A stretch of 64,000 nt of DNA from Cryptomeria japonica (GCF_030272615.1 NW_026729142.1:1-64000), one strand, 5' to 3'; shown: positions 13,346 through 27,512, counted from the stretch's first letter. Translations and numbers: made by a program. Notes: a model not told the origin generated them from the letters alone.

Positions 13346-14469
13346 TGTTTGGAGGCACAACAAGGTTTCAAGAAGCAAGTCCCTTTTCCGGAGCCTGTAG
13401 TGTCAAAATTCCATTTTGACACACATCATTCTCTTAGAAATTCATTTCGGAGCATGTGCCTCGAAAGACCCATTTTTGGAGCATCAAAATCAATGTTTGT
13501 AAGCACAAGAAGATTTCAAGATGCAAGTCCCGATTCTAGAGTCAATAGCGTCAAAATCTGATTTTGGCGCAAATCGTGCTCTTAGAACCTCATTGCGTAG
13601 CTTGTGCCTCGAAATCCCCAGTTTTGGAGCTTCAAAATCAATTTTTTTTTCACTACAAGGTTTCAAGATGCAAGCCATGATTCTAGAGCCAGTATTATCA
13701 AAATTCAATTTTGATGCACATTGTGCTCTTAGAACCCTGTTTTAGAAATTGTGCCTCAAAAGCTCCAGTTTTGGAGCATCAAAATCGATGTTTGAAGTCA
13801 CAACAAGGTTTCAAGATGCAAGTCTTGATTCTGGAGCTAGCAGCGTCAAAATTTGATTTTGATGCACATCGTACTCTTAGAACCTTGTTTTGGAGCTTAT
13901 GCCTTAGAAGCTTTAGTTTGAAAGCATCAAAATTGGTGTTTGGAGGCACAACAAGCTTTCAAGATGCAATTCCCTATTCTGGAGCCTGTAGTATCAAAAC
14001 ATGATTTTGATGCACATCATGGTTTTAGAACCTTGTTTCGGAGCGTGTGGCTCGAAAGCTCCAGTTTCAAAACATCAAAACCAATGTTTAAAGGAACAAC
14101 AAGGTTTCTAGACACAAGTCCCAATTCTCAAGATGATAGCATCAAAACACGATTTTGACAACACATGGTGTTCTTAGAACCTCATTTCGGAGGTTGTGCC
14201 TCAAATACCTCATTTTTGGAGCATAAAAATTAGTTTTTGGAGGCACAAAAAAGGTTTCGAGACACAAGTCAGAATTCCAGAGTTGGTAGCGTCAAAATGC
14301 AATTTTTGATGTACATTGTGCTCTTAGAACCTCATTTCGGCGCTTGTGCCTTGAAAGCTCTGATTTTGGAACATGAAAATCAATGTTTGGAGGCACAACA
14401 AGATTTCAAGATGGAAGTCCCTATTCCTATACTGCTAGCATCAAAATTCAATTTTGATGCACATCGTTC

Positions 14470-14745
14470 TGTTAGAACCATGTTTCGAAGCTTGTACCTC
14501 AAATGCCCCGGTTTCGGAACTTCAAAATTGGTGTTTGGAGGCACAACAAGGTTTCAAGATGCAAGTCCCGATTCCAGAGCCGGTTGTGTCAAAATAAGAT
14601 TTTGAAGCACACTATGCTCTTAGAACCTTATTTCGGAGCTAGTCCCTCGAAAGCTCCGGTTTGAGAGTATCAAAATTGGTGTTTGGAGGGCACAAGGTGT
14701 TCAAAAGCCCCAATTTTGAAACATCGAAATCAGTGTTTGGAGACA
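14470..14745 (+). repeat. I-H-J variant monomer cassette, copy 4
   Basis: The I-type monomer (CGAAGCTTGTACCTCAAATG near 14485) and H-type monomer (GGAGCTAGTCCCTCGAAAGC near 14635) are followed by a shortened J remnant (GGCACAAGGTGTTCAAAAGC near 14690). The same H/J truncation is seen in copy 1, so the two cassettes share ancestry. Confidence 0.75.
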
Positions 14746-16774
14746 CAACAAGGTTTCAAGAAGCAAGAAAGACCCAGGTTTGGATCATCAAAATCAATGT
14801 TCGGAGGCACAACAAGGTTTCAAGATGCAAGTCTTGATTCTAGAGTCAATTGCGTCAAAATCTGATTTTGGCTCACATCGTGCTCTTAGAACTCATTTCG
14901 AAGCTTGTGCCCCGAAAGTGTCAATTTCAGAGCATGAAAATCAGTGTTTTTTGGCACAACAAGGTTTCAAGATGCACCCCAATTCTAGAGCCAGTAGCAT
15001 CGAAATTCAATTTTGATGCACATTGTGCTTTTAGAACCCTATTTTAGAAATTGTACCTCAAAAGCCCCAGTTTTGGAACATCAAAATCGATGTTTGGAGG
15101 CACAACAAGGTTTCAAGATGCAATTCTTGATTCTAGAGACAGTAGCATGAAAATTTGATTTTGACGCACATCGTGCCCTCAGAACCTTGTTTTGGAGCTT
15201 ATGCCTCAAACTATTTGGTTTCCAAGCATCAAAATTGGTGTTTGGAGGCACAACAAGCTTTCAAGATGCAAGCCCCTATTCCGGAGCCTGTAGTGTCAAA
15301 ACATGATTTTGATGCACATTGTGTTGTTAGAACCTTGTTTCAAAACGTGTGGCTCGAAAGCTTCAGTTTCAAAACATCAAAATCAATTTTTAAAGGCACA
15401 ACAAGGTTTCTAGACACAAATCTCGATTCTCAAGCTGTTACCGTCAAAACACAATTTTGACAAACATGGTGTTCTTAGAACCTCATTTCAGAGGTTGTGC
15501 CTCAAAAGCCTCATTTTTGGAGTATAAAAATTAGTGTTTGGAGGCACAGCAAGGTTTCAAGACACAAGTCCCAATTCCAGAGTTGGTAGCATCAAAACAC
15601 AATTTTGATGTACATCGTGCTCTTAGCTCATTTCGGAGCTTGTGCCTTGAAAGCCCTAATTTTGAAACATGAAAATGATTGTTTGGAAGCACAACAAGGT
15701 TTCAAGAAGCAAGTCCTGATTCTAGAGTCAATAGTGTCAAAATCTGATATTGGCACACGTCGTGCTCTTAGAACCTCATTTCAAAGCCCCCATTCTGGAG
15801 CCAGTAGTATCAAAATTAAATTTTGATGCACATTGTGCTCTTTGAACCCTGATTTAGAAATTGTGCCTCAAAAGCCCTAGTTTTGGAGCATCAAAATTGA
15901 TGTTTAGAAGCACAACAATGTTCCAGGATGCAAGTCCTGATTCAGGAGCCGGTAGCGCCAAAATTTGCTTTTGAAGCACATGATGCTCTTAGAACCTTAT
16001 TTTGGAGCTTATGCCTCAAAATCTTAGAACACGATTTTGACAAACATGGTATTCTTAGAACCTCATTTCGGAGGTTGTGACTCAAAAGCCTCCTTTTTGG
16101 AGCATAAAAATTAGTGTTTGGAGGCACAACAAGGTTTCAAGACACAAATCTCAATTCTAGAGTCGGTAGCGTCAAAATGCAATTTTGAAGTACATCGTGG
16201 TCTTAGAACCTCATTTCGGAGCTTGTGCCTTGAAAGCCCTGATTTTGGAAAATAAAATCAGTGTTTGAAGGCACAACAAGGTTTCAAGACGCAAGTCCTG
16301 ATTCTCGAGTCAATAGCATCAAAATCTTATTTTGGCGCACATCGTGTTCTTAGAACCTCATTCGAAGCTTGTGCCTCAAAAGCCCTGTTTTCAGAGCATC
16401 AAAATCAATGTTTTGAGGCACAACAAGGTTTCAAGATACAAGCTCCGATTGTAGAGCCAGTAGCATCAAAATTCAATTTTGATGCATATTGTGCTCTTAG
16501 AACCCTTTTTTAGAAATTCTATCTCAAAAGTCCCAGTTTTTGAGCATCAAAATCGATGTTTGGAAGCACAACAAGGCTTCAAGAGGCAAGTCCCGATTTT
16601 AGAGCCGGTAACATCAAATTTTGATTTTGATGCACATCGTGCTCTTAGAACCTTGCTTTGGAGCTTATGCCTCAAAATTTTTAGTTTCGAAGCATCAAAA
16701 TTGGTGTTTGGAGGTAGAAGTAGATTTCAAGACGCAAGTCCCTATTCCGGAGCCTGTAGTGTCAAAACGTTATT

Positions 16775-17196
16775 TTGATGCACATCGTGCTATTAGAACC
16801 TCGTTTCGGAGCATGTGGCTTGAAAGCTCCAGTTACAAAACATCAAAATAAATGTTTAAAGGCACAACAAGGTGTCAAGATGCAATTCCCGTTTCTCAAG
16901 CTGATAGCGTCAAAACACCATTTTGACAAACATGGTGATCTTAGAACCCCATTTCAGAGGTTGTGCCTCAAAAGCCTCCTCTTTTGGAGCATAAAAATTA
17001 GTGTTTGGAGGCACAACAATGTTTCAAGTTACAAGTCCCAATTCTAGAGTCGGTACCGTCAAAACGTAATTTTAATGTACATCATGCTCTTAGAACTTCA
17101 TTTCGGAGCTTTTGCTTTGAAAGCTCTGATTTTGAGGCACAACAAGGTTTCAATGATGCAAGTCCCGATTCTAGAGTCAATAGCGTCAAAATCTGA
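16775..17196 (+). repeat. Variant-rich segment matched by 39552-39973
   Basis: This stretch and 39552-39973 share several private variants at a constant offset of 22,777 bp: ACAATGTTTCAAGTTACAAG in a C monomer, a partly deleted D/E hybrid with CTCTGATTTTGAGGCAC, and TTTCAATGATG. It is the best anchor for a larger direct duplication that brings together about 16.6-22.2 kb and 39.4-44.7 kb. Confidence 0.85.
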
Positions 17197-20100
17197 TTTT
17201 TGCGCACATCGTGCTCTTAGCATTTCAAAGCTTGTGCCTTGAAAGCCCCAGTTTGGGAGCATCAAAATCATTGTTTTGAGGCACAACAAGGTTTCAAGAT
17301 GCAAGCCCCCTTTATAGAGCCAGTATCATCAAAATTGAATTTTGATGCACATTGTGCTCTTAGAACCCTATTTTAGAAATTGTGATTCAAAAGCCCCAAT
17401 TTTGGAGCATCAAAATCAATGTTTGGAGGCACAACAAGGTTTCAAGATGCAAGTCCTGATTCTAGAGTCAATAGCGTCAAAATCTGATTTTGGTGCACAT
17501 TATGCTCTTAGAACCTCATTTTGAAACTTGTGCCTGAAAAGCTCCGGTTTCAGAGCATCAAAATCAGTGTTTTGAGGCACAACAAGGTTTCAAGATGCAA
17601 GCTTTGATTCTAGAGCCAGTAGCATCAAAATTCAATTTTGATGCACATTGTGCTCTTAGACCCCTATTTTAGAAATTGTGCCTCAAAAGCCACAGTTTTC
17701 GAGCATCAAAATCGATGTTTGGTGGCACAACAATGTTTAAAGATGTAAGTCTTACTTCTGGAGCCGGTAGCGTCAAAATTTGATTTTGACGCACATTGTT
17801 CTCTTAGAACCTTGTTTCGGAGCTTATGCCTCAAAATCTTCGGTTTCGAAGCATCAAAATTGGTGTTTGGAGGCACAAGAAGGTTTCAAGACATAAGTCC
17901 CTATTCCAGAGCCTGTATTGTCAAAACATGATTTTGATGCACATCATGCTCTTAGAATCTAATTTCACAGCGTGTGGCTCAAAAGCTCCAGTTTCAAAAC
18001 ATCAAAATCAATATTTAAAGGCACAACAAGGTTTCAAGACACAAGCCTCGATTATCAAGCTGATAGCATCAAAACATGTACATCATGCTCTTAGAACCTC
18101 TTTTTAGAGTTTGTGCCTTCAAATCCCTGATTCTAGAGTTAGTAGCATCAAAATTCAATTTTGATTCACATTGTGCTCTTAGAACCCTATTTTAGAAATT
18201 GTGCCTCAAAGCCCCAATTTTAGAGCATCAAAATTGATGTTTGGAGGCACAACAAGGTTTCAAGACACAAGTCCTAATTCCTGAGTCGGTAGCGTCAAAA
18301 CGCAATTTTGATGTACATCGTGTTCTTAAAACCTCATTTCAGAGCTTGTGCCTTGAAAGCCCTGATTTTGGAAAATCAAAATCAATGTTTTGAGACACAA
18401 CAAGGTTTCAAGAAGCAAGTCCCAATTCCAGAGCCTAATGCGTCAAAAATCCATTTTGATGCACATCATTCTCTTAGAAGCTCATTTCGGAGCTTGTGCC
18501 TTGAAAGACCCATCGTCAAAATCTGATTTTGGCGCACATCGTGCTCTTAGAATCTCATTTCGAAGCTTTTGCCTCGAAAGCCCTGGTTCTGGAGCATCAA
18601 AATCATTGTTTTGAGGCACAACAAGGTTTCAAGATGCAAGACGCGATTCTAGAGCAAGTAGCATCAAAATTCAATTTTGATGCACTTTGTGCTCTTAGAA
18701 CCCTGTTTTAGAAATTGTGCCTCAAAAGCCCTAGTTGTGGAGCATCAAAATTGATATTTGGAGGCACAACAAGGTTTAAAGATGCAAGTCCTAATTGTGG
18801 AGCCGGTAGCGTCAAAGTTTGATTTTGATGCACATCGTACTCTTAGAACCTTGTTTTGGAGCTCATGCCTCAAAATCTTCGGTTTCGAAGCATCAAAATT
18901 GGTGTTTGAAGGCACAACAAGGTTTCAAGATGCAAGTCCCTATTCCAGAGCCTCTAGTGTCAAAACATGATTTTGATGCACATCGTGCTCTTAGAACCTC
19001 ATTTCGGAGCATGTGGATCGAAAGCTCCAGTTTCAAAACATCGAAATCAATGTTAAAAGGCACAACAAGGTTTCACGACAAAAGTCCCGATTCTCAAGCT
19101 GATAGCGTGAAAACACGATTTTGACAAACATGGCATTCTTAGAACCTCATTTCGGAGGTTGTGTCTCAAAAGCCTCATTTTTGGAGCTTAAAAATTAGTG
19201 TTTGGAGGCACAACAAGGATTCAAGACACAAGTCCCAATTCCAAAGTCGGTAGCATCAAAACATAATTTTGATGTACATCATGCTCTTAGAACCTCATTT
19301 TGGAGCTTGTTCCTTGAAAGCCTTGATTTTGGCGCACATCGTGCTCTTAAAACCTCATTTCAAAGCCTGCGCCTCGAAAGCCTCGGTTTCGGAGCATCAA
19401 AATCAGTATTTTTTGGCACAAGGTTTCAAGATGCAAGCCCCGATTCTGGAGCCGGTAGCGTCAAATTTTGATTTTGATGCACATTGTGCTCTTAGAACCT
19501 TGTTTTGGAGCTTATGCCTCAAAATCATTGGTTTTGAAGCATCAAAATTGGTGTTTGGAGGCACAACATGCTTTCAAGACGGAAGTCCCTATTTCAGAGC
19601 ATTTAGTGTCAAAACATGATTTTAATGCACATCGTGATCTTAAAACCTCATTTCGGAGAGCGTGTGGCTTGAAAGCTCCAGTTTGAAAACATCAAAATCA
19701 ATGTTTAAAGGGACAACAAAGTTTCATGACACAAGTCCCGATTCTCAAGCTGATAGCGTCAAAATAGTATTTTGACAAACATGGTGTTCTTGGAAGCTCA
19801 TTTCGGACATTGCGCCTCAAAAGCCTCGCTTTTGGAGCATAAAAATTAGTGTTTGAAGGCACAAAAGGGTTTCAAGACACAAGTCCTAGTTCCAGAGTTG
19901 GTAGCGTCAAAATGCAATTTTGATGTACATCATGCTCTTAAAACCTCATTTCGGAGCTTGTGCCTTGAAAGCCCTGATTTTGACAGATCAAAATCAATGT
20001 TTTGAAGCACAATAAGGTTTCAAGAGGCAAGTCCCTATTCCGGAGCCTGTAGCATCAAAATTCCATTTTTATGCACATCATTCTCATAGAAGCTCATTCC

Positions 20101-20744
20101 AGAGCTTGTACTTGGAAAGATCCAGATTTGGAGCGTCAAAATCAATGTTTGGAGGCACAACAAGGTTTCAAAATCTGATTTTGGTGCACATCGTGCTCTT
20201 AGAACCTTATTTCAAAGCTTGTGCCTTAAAAGCCCCGGTTTCGGAGCATCAAAATTAGTGTTTTGCGGCACAACAAGGTTTCAAGATGCAAGACTTGATT
20301 TTAGAGCTAGTAGCATCAAAATTCAATTTTGATGCAAATTGTGCTCTTAGAACCCTAGTTTAGAAATTGTGCTCTTAGAACAAGGTTTCAAGATGCAAGT
20401 CTTGATTCAGGAGCTGGTAGCATCAAAATTTGATTTTGACGCACATAGTGGTCTTACAACCTTGTTTTGATGCTTATGCCTCAAAATCTTTGGTTTTGAA
20501 GCATCAAAATTGGTGTTTGGAGGCACAACAAGCTTTCAAGACGCAAGTCCCTATTCTAGAGCCTGTAGTGTCAAAATGTGATTTTGATTCACATCATGCT
20601 CTTAGAACCTCATTCTGGAGGTTGTGCCTCAAAAGCCTCATTTTTGGAGCATAAAAATTAGTGTTTGGAGGCACAACAAGGTTTCAAGAAACAAGTCCCA
20701 ATTCAGAGTCGGTAGCATCAAAACGTAATTTTGATGTACATCAT

Positions 20745-20828
20745 GCTCTTAGAACCTCATTTCGGAACTTGTGCTCTTAGAACCTCATTTCAGAGCTTGT
20801 GCTCTTTAAACCTCCTTTCAAAGCTTGT
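20745..20828 (+). repeat. Short 28-bp tandem triplication inside the satellite
   Basis: Three consecutive imperfect copies of a 28-bp unit begin with GCTCTTAGAACCTCATTTC or a close variant, at 20745, 20773 and 20801. The unit is the 5' end of a monomer. It looks like slippage or unequal exchange at a scale far below the monomer. Confidence 0.85.
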
Positions 20829-22604
20829 GCCTCAAAAGCCAATTTTGGAGTTTCAAAATCAGTGTTTGCACAACAAGGTTTCAAGATTCAAGCCCCGATT
20901 CTAGAGCCAGTAGCATCAAAATTCAATTTTGATACATATTGTGCTCTTTGAACCCTATTTTAGATATTGTGCCTCGAAAGCCCCAACTTTGAAGCATCAA
21001 AATCGATGTTTGGAGGGACAATAAGGTTTCAAGATGCAAGTCCTGATTCTTGAGCCGGTAGCATCAAAATTTCATTTTGATGCACATCGTGCTCTTAGAA
21101 CCTTGTTTTGGAGCTTATGCCTCAAAATCATCAGTTTCGAAGCATCAAAATTGCTATTTGGAGGCACAACAAGCTTTCAAGACGCAAGTCCCTATTCCGG
21201 AGGCCGCCGTGGCAAAACATGATTTTGATGCACATTGTACTCTTAGAACCTCATTTCAGGGCATGTGGCTTGAAAGCTTCAGTTTTGAAACATCAAAATC
21301 AATGTTTAAAGGCACAACAAGGTTTCAAGACACAAGTCCCGCTTCTCAAGCTAATAGTGTCAAAACATGATTTTGACAAACATGGTGTTCTTAGAACCTC
21401 ATTTTGGAGATTGTGCCTCAAAAGCCTCCTTTATGGAGTATAAAAATCAGTGTTTGGAGGCACGACAAGGTTTCAAGACACAAGTCCCAATTCCAAAGTT
21501 TGGAGGCACAACAAGGTTTCAAGAAGCGAGTCCCTATTCTGGAGCCTGTAGCGTCAAAATTTCATTTTGACGCACATCATTCTCTTAGAAGCTCATTTCG
21601 GAGCTTGTGCCTCAAAAGAGCAAGTTTTGGAGCGTCAAAATCAACGTTTGGAGGCACAACAAGGTTTCAAGATGCAAGTCCCGATTCTAGAGTCAATAGC
21701 GTCAAAATCTGATTTTGGCGTACATCATGCTTTTAAAACCTCATTCCGAAGTTTGTGCCTCGAAAGCACCGGTTTCGGAGCATCAAAATCAGTGTTTTGA
21801 GGCACAACAAGGTTTCAAGATGCAAGCCCTGATTCTAGAGCTAGTAGCATCAAAATTCAATTTTGATGAACATTGTGATCTTAGAACCCTGTTTTAGAAA
21901 TTGTGCCTCAAAAGCCCCTAGTTTTGGAGCATCAAAATCGATGTTTGGAGGCACAACAAGGTCTCAAGATGCAAGTCCTGATTCTGGAGCAAGTAGAGTC
22001 AAAATTTGATTTTGATACACATAGTGCTCTTAGAACCTTGCTTTGGAGTTTATGCGTCAAAATCGTCGATTTCGTAGCATCAAAATTGGTGTTAGGAAGC
22101 AAAACAAGTTTTCAAAATGCAAGTCCCTATTCTAGAGCCTGTAATGTCAAAGCGTTATTTTGATGCACGTCGTGCTCTTAGAACTTCGTTTTCAAAATCA
22201 TTGTTTTGAGGCACAACAAGGTTTCAAGATGCAAGACCCTATTCTAGAGCCAGTAGCATCAAAATTCAATTTTGATGCATATTGTGCTCTTAGAACCCTG
22301 CTTTAGAAATTGTGCTTCAAAAGCCCCAGTTTTGGAGCATCAAAATCGATATTTGGAGGCAAATCAACCTTTCAAGATACAACTCCCTATTCCGAAGCTT
22401 GTAGTGTCAAAACGTGATTTTGGAGCGTGTGACTTGACAGCTCCAATTTCAAAATATAAAAATCAATGTTTAAAGGCACAACAAGGTTTCGAGAGACAAG
22501 TATCGTTTCTCAAGCTGATAGCATCAAAACATGATTTTGACAAACATGGTGTTCTTAGAACCACATTTCGGAGGTTGTGCCTCAAAAGCCTCGTTTTAGG
22601 AGCA

Positions 22605-23830
22605 TAAAATTTAGTGTTTGGAGGCACAACAAGGTTTCAAGACACAAGTCCCAATTTCAGAGTCGGTAGCGTCAAAACGCAATTTTGAAGTACATCGTGC
22701 TCTTAGAACCTCATTTCGGAGCTTGTAGTGTCAAAATTTGATTTTGATGCACATCGTTCTCTTAGAACCTTGTTTCGAAGCTTGCACCTCAAATGCCTTA
22801 GTGTCGCAATATAAAAATTGGTGTTTGGAGGCACAACAAGGTTTGGAGATGCAAGTCCCGATCCCAGAGCCGGTAGTGTCAAAATTTGATTTTGAAGCAC
22901 ATTGTTCTCTTACAACCTTATTTAGGAGCTTGTCCCTGAAAAGCCCCGGTTTGAGAGCATCAAAATTGGTATTTGGAGGCACAAGGTTGCAAGACGCAAG
23001 TCGCGATAGCCGGTAGCATCAAAATGTGATTTTGACGCACATGGTGCTCTTAGAGCCTCGTTTCCGAAGCTTGTGCCTCGAAAACCCTGATTTTGAAACA
23101 TCGAAATCAGTGTTCGGAGGCACAACAAGGTTTCAAGATGCAAGCCTCGATTCTAGAGCTAGTAGCATCAAAATTCAATTTTGATGCACATTGTGCTCTT
23201 AGAAGCCTATTTTAGAAATTGTGCCTCAAAAAAGCCCGGTTTTGGAGTATCAAAATCGATGTTTGGAGGCACAACAAGGTTTCAAGACACAAGTCCCAAT
23301 TCCAAAGTCAGTAGCATCAAAATGCAATTTTGATGTACATTGTGGTCTTACTCATTTCAGAGCTTGTGTATTGAAAGCCCTAATTTTGGCGAACATCAAA
23401 ATCAATGTTTTGAGGCACAAAAAGGTTATAAGAAGCAAGTCCCTATTCCGGAGCCTAAAGTGTCAAAATTCCATTTTGACGCACATCATTCTCTTAGAAG
23501 CTCATTTCAGAGCTTGTGCCTCGAAAGACCCAGATTTGGAGCATCAAAATCAATGTTTGGAGGCACAATAAAGTTTCAAGATGCAAGTCCTGATTCTAGA
23601 GTCAATAGCATCAAAATTTGATTTTCACGGACATCGTGTTCTTAGAACCTCATTTCAAAGCTTGTGCCTCGAAAGCCCCATTTTCAAGATCCAAGCCTCG
23701 ATCTAGAGCCAATAGCATCAAAATTCAATTTTGATTCACATTGTGCTCTTAGAACCCTGTGTTATAAATTGTGTCTCAAAAGCATCAATTTTGGAGCATC
23801 AAAATCGATGTTAGGAGGCACAACAAGGTT
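22605..23830 (+). repeat. Arm 1 of a 1.2-kb inverted duplication (partner 36390-37618)
   Basis: Reading the partner on the minus strand gives the same monomer order and the same private variants: CTTAGTGTCGCAATATA, an H monomer ending GCGATAGCCGGTAGC (a deletion), GGCGAACATCAAAATC, CTGTGTTATAAATTGTG and GATGTTAGGAGGC. Paired coordinates add to a constant 60,223 at two well-separated points (22738/37485 and 23340/36883), so there is essentially no net insertion or deletion between them. The visible identity is in the mid-90s percent by eye. Confidence 0.9.
22758..23118 (+). repeat. I-H-J variant monomer cassette, copy 5
   Basis: I (CGAAGCTTGCACCTCAAATG), H (GAGCTTGTCCCTGAAAAGCC, then GGCACAAGGTTGCAAGACGC) and J (CTTAGAGCCTCGTTTCCG near 23049) lie in order. 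H has lost part of its 3' half (GCGATAGCCGG). The inverted copy at 37100-37465 shares that deletion. Confidence 0.82.
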
Positions 23831-26800
23831 TGAAGATGCAAGTCCTTATTTTGGAGCCGGTAGCGTCAAAATTTGATTTTGACGCACATCGTGCTCTTAG
23901 AACCTTGTTTTGGAGCTTATGCCTCAAAATATTTGGTTTCAAAGCATCAAAATTGGTGTTTGGAAGCACAACAATGTTTCAAGATGCAAGACCTGATTCT
24001 AAGCGTGTGCCTCGAAAGCCCTAGTTTTTTAGCATCAAAATCAGTGTTTTCAGCCACAAAAAGGTTTCAAGATGCAAGACTCGATTCTAGAGCTAGTAGC
24101 ATGAAAATTCAATTTTGATGCATATTATGCTCTTCGAACCCTGTTTTAGAAATTGTACCTCAAAAGCCCTAGTTTTGGAGCATCAAAATCGATGTTTGGA
24201 GGCACAACAAGGTTTCAAGATGCAAGTCCTAATTTTGGTGCCCGTAGCGTTAAAGTTTGATTTTGACGCACATCATGCTCTTAGAACCTTGTTTTGGAGC
24301 TTATGCCTCAAAATCTTTGGTTTCGAAGCATCAAAATTGGTTTTTTCAGGCACAACAAGCTTTGAAGATGCAAGTCCCTATTTTGGAGCCTGTAAAGTCA
24401 AAACATGATTTTGATGCACATCGTTCTTTGAGAACCTCATTTAAGAGCGTGTGGCTCGAAAGCTCCAGTTTCAAAACATCAAAGTCAATGTTTAAAGGCA
24501 AACAAAAGTTTCACGACACAAGTCCCGATTGTCAAGCTGATATCGTGAAAACACTATTTTGACAAACATGGTGTTCTTAGAACCTCATTACGGAGGTTGT
24601 GCCTCAAAAGCGTTATTTTTGGAGAATAAAAATTAGTGTTTGGAAGCACAACAATATTTAGGGACACAAGTCCCAATTCCAGAGTCGGTAGTGTCAAAAC
24701 GCAATTTTGATGTACATCGTGCTCTTAGAACCTCATTTTGGAGCTTGTGCCTTGAAAGCCTCATTTTTGAACATCAAAATTAGTGTTTGGAGGCACAACA
24801 AGGTTTAAAGAAGCAAGTCCCTATACATCATTCTCTTAGAAGCTCATTTCGGAGCTTGTGCCTCGAAAGACCCAGTTTTGGAGCGTCAAAATCAATGTTT
24901 GGAGGCACAACAAGGTTTCAAGACGCAAGTCCCGATTCTAGAGTCAATAGCATCAAAATATGATTTTGGCGGACATCGTGCTCTTAGAACCTCATTTCGA
25001 AGCTTGTGCCTCGAAAGCCTCAGTTTTGGAGCATCAAAATCAGTGTTTTGAGGCACAAGAAGTTTGTAAGATGCAAGTCCTGATTCTAGAGCAGTTAGCA
25101 TGCACATTGTGCTCTTAGAACCTTATTTTGAAGCTTATGCCTCAAAATCTTCGGTTTCGAAGCATCAAAATGTGTGTTTGGAGACACAACAAGCTTTCAA
25201 GACGTAAGTCCCTATTCCGGAGCTTGTAGTGTCAAAACATGATTTTGATGTACATCGTGCTCTTAGAACCTCATTTCGGAGCGTGTGGCTCGAAAGCTCT
25301 AGTTTCAAAACATCAAAATCAATGTTTAAAGGCTCAACAAGGTTTCAAGACACAAGTCCCGATTCTCAAGCTCATAGTGTCAAAACATGATTTTGACAAA
25401 CATGGTGTTCTTAGAACCTCATTTAAGAGGTTATGCCTCAAAAGCCTCATTTTGGAGTGTAAAAATTAGTGTTTGGAGGCACAACAAGGTTTCAAGACAC
25501 AAGTCCCTATTTTGGATCCTATAGAGTCAAAATTCCATTTTGACGCATGCACATCATTCTCTTAGAAGTTCATTTCGGAGGTTGTGCCTCGAAACACCCA
25601 GTTTTGTAGCATCAAAATTAATGTTTCGAGGCACAACAAGGTTTCAAGATGCAAGCCCCGATTCTATTGCCAGTAGCATCAAAATTCAATTTTCATGCAC
25701 ATTGTGCTGTTAGAAACCTGTTTTAGAAATTGTGCCTCAAAAGCCATAGTTTTGGAGCATCAAAACCGATGTTTGGAAGAACAAGTTTCAAGATGCAAGT
25801 CTTGAGCCCGTAGCATCAAAATTTGATTTTGATGCACATCGTGTTCCTAGAATGTTTTGGAGCTTATGCCTCAAAATTTTCGGTTTCGAAACATCAAAAT
25901 TGGTGTTTGGAGACACAACAATCTTTCAAGATGCAAATCCCTATTCCGGAGCCTGTAGTGTCAAAATGCAATTTTGATGTACATCATGCTCTTAGAACCT
26001 CATTTCGGAGCTTGTGCCTTTAAAGCACTGATTTTGGAACATCAAAATCAGTGTTTGGAGGCACAACAGGTTTAAAGAAGCAAATCCCTATTCCGAAGCC
26101 TGTAGAGTTAAAATTCCATTTTGACAGACATCATTCTCTTAGAAGCTCATTCCGGAGCTTGTGCCTCAAAAGACATAGTTTTGGAGCATCAAAATCAATA
26201 TTTGGAGGCACAACAAAGTTTCAAGATGCAAGTCCTGATTCCAGAGTCAATAGCGTCAAAATCAAATTTTGACGCACATCGTGTTCTTAGAACCTCATTT
26301 CGAAGCTTGTGCCTTGAAAGCCCCAGTTTCGGAGCATCAAAATCAATGTTTTGAGGCAAAACAAGGTTTCAAGATCCAGGCCCCGATTCTTGAGCCAATA
26401 GTATCAAAATTCAATTTGATTCACATTGTGCTCTTAGAACCCTGTGTTATAAATTGTGTCTCAAAAGCCCCAATTTTGGAGCATCAAAATCAATCTTAGG
26501 AGGCACAGCAAGGTTTGAAGATGCAAGTCTTGATTCTGGAGCCGGTAGCATCAAAAATTGATTTTGACACACATCGTGCTTTTCCAACCTTGTTTTGGAG
26601 CTTATGCCTAAAAATCTTCGGTTTCAAAACATCAAAATTGGTGTTTGGAAGCACAACAAGCTTTCAAGATGCAAGTCCCTATTCCGGAGGTTATAGTGTC
26701 AAAACGTTATTTTGAAGCACATCATGCTCTTAGAACCTCATTTCGAAGCGTGTGGCTCAAAAGCTCTAGTTTCAAAACATCAAAATCAATGTTTAAAGGC

Positions 26801-27254
26801 ACAACAAGGTTTCAAGACACAAGTCCCGATTCTCAAGTTGATAGCGTCAAAAAATGATTTTGACAAACATGGTGTTCTTAGAAACTCATTCGGGAGGTTG
26901 TGCCTCAAAAGCCTCATTTTTGGAACATAAAAATTAGTGTTTGGAGGCGCAACAAGGTTTCAAGACACAAGTCCCAACTCCAGAGACGGTAGCGTCAAAA
27001 TACAATTTTAATGTACACCATGCTCTTAGAACCACATTTCGGAGCTTGTGCCTTGAAAGCATTGATTTTGGAACATAAAAAAGTGTTTGGAGGCACAACA
27101 AGGTATCAAGAAGCAAGTCCCTATTCCGGATCCTGTAGCGTTAAAATTCTATTTTGATGCACATCAATCTCTTAGAAGCTCATTTCGGAGCTTGTGCCTC
27201 GAAAGGCCCACTTTTGGAGCGTCAAAATGAATGTTTCGAGGCAGAAAAAGGTTT

Positions 27255-27512
27255 CAATATGCAAGTCTTGATTCCAGAGCCAGTAGTATCAAAATGAGAT
27301 TTTGAAGCAAATTGTGCTCTGAGAACCTTATTTAGAAGCTTGTCCCTCGAAAGCCCCAGTTTGGCAACATCAAAATTGGTGTTTGGAGGCACAAGGTTGC
27401 GAGAAGCAAGTCAAGATTTCGGAGCTGGTAGCGTCAAAATGTGATTTTAAGGCACATGGTGCTCTTAGAGCATCATTTGCGGAGCTTGCGCCTCGAAAGC
27501 TCCACTTTTGAA
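27255..27512 (+). repeat. I-H-J variant monomer cassette, copy 6 (partial I)
   Basis: Only the 3' half of I is present, fused to an E-type 5' half near 27255. H (AGCTTGTCCCTCGAAAGCCC near 27338, GGCACAAGGTTGCGAG near 27388) and J (CTTAGAGCATCATTTGCGG near 27465) follow. J shares the GAGCATCRTTTGCGG form with the copy near 63474. Confidence 0.78.
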
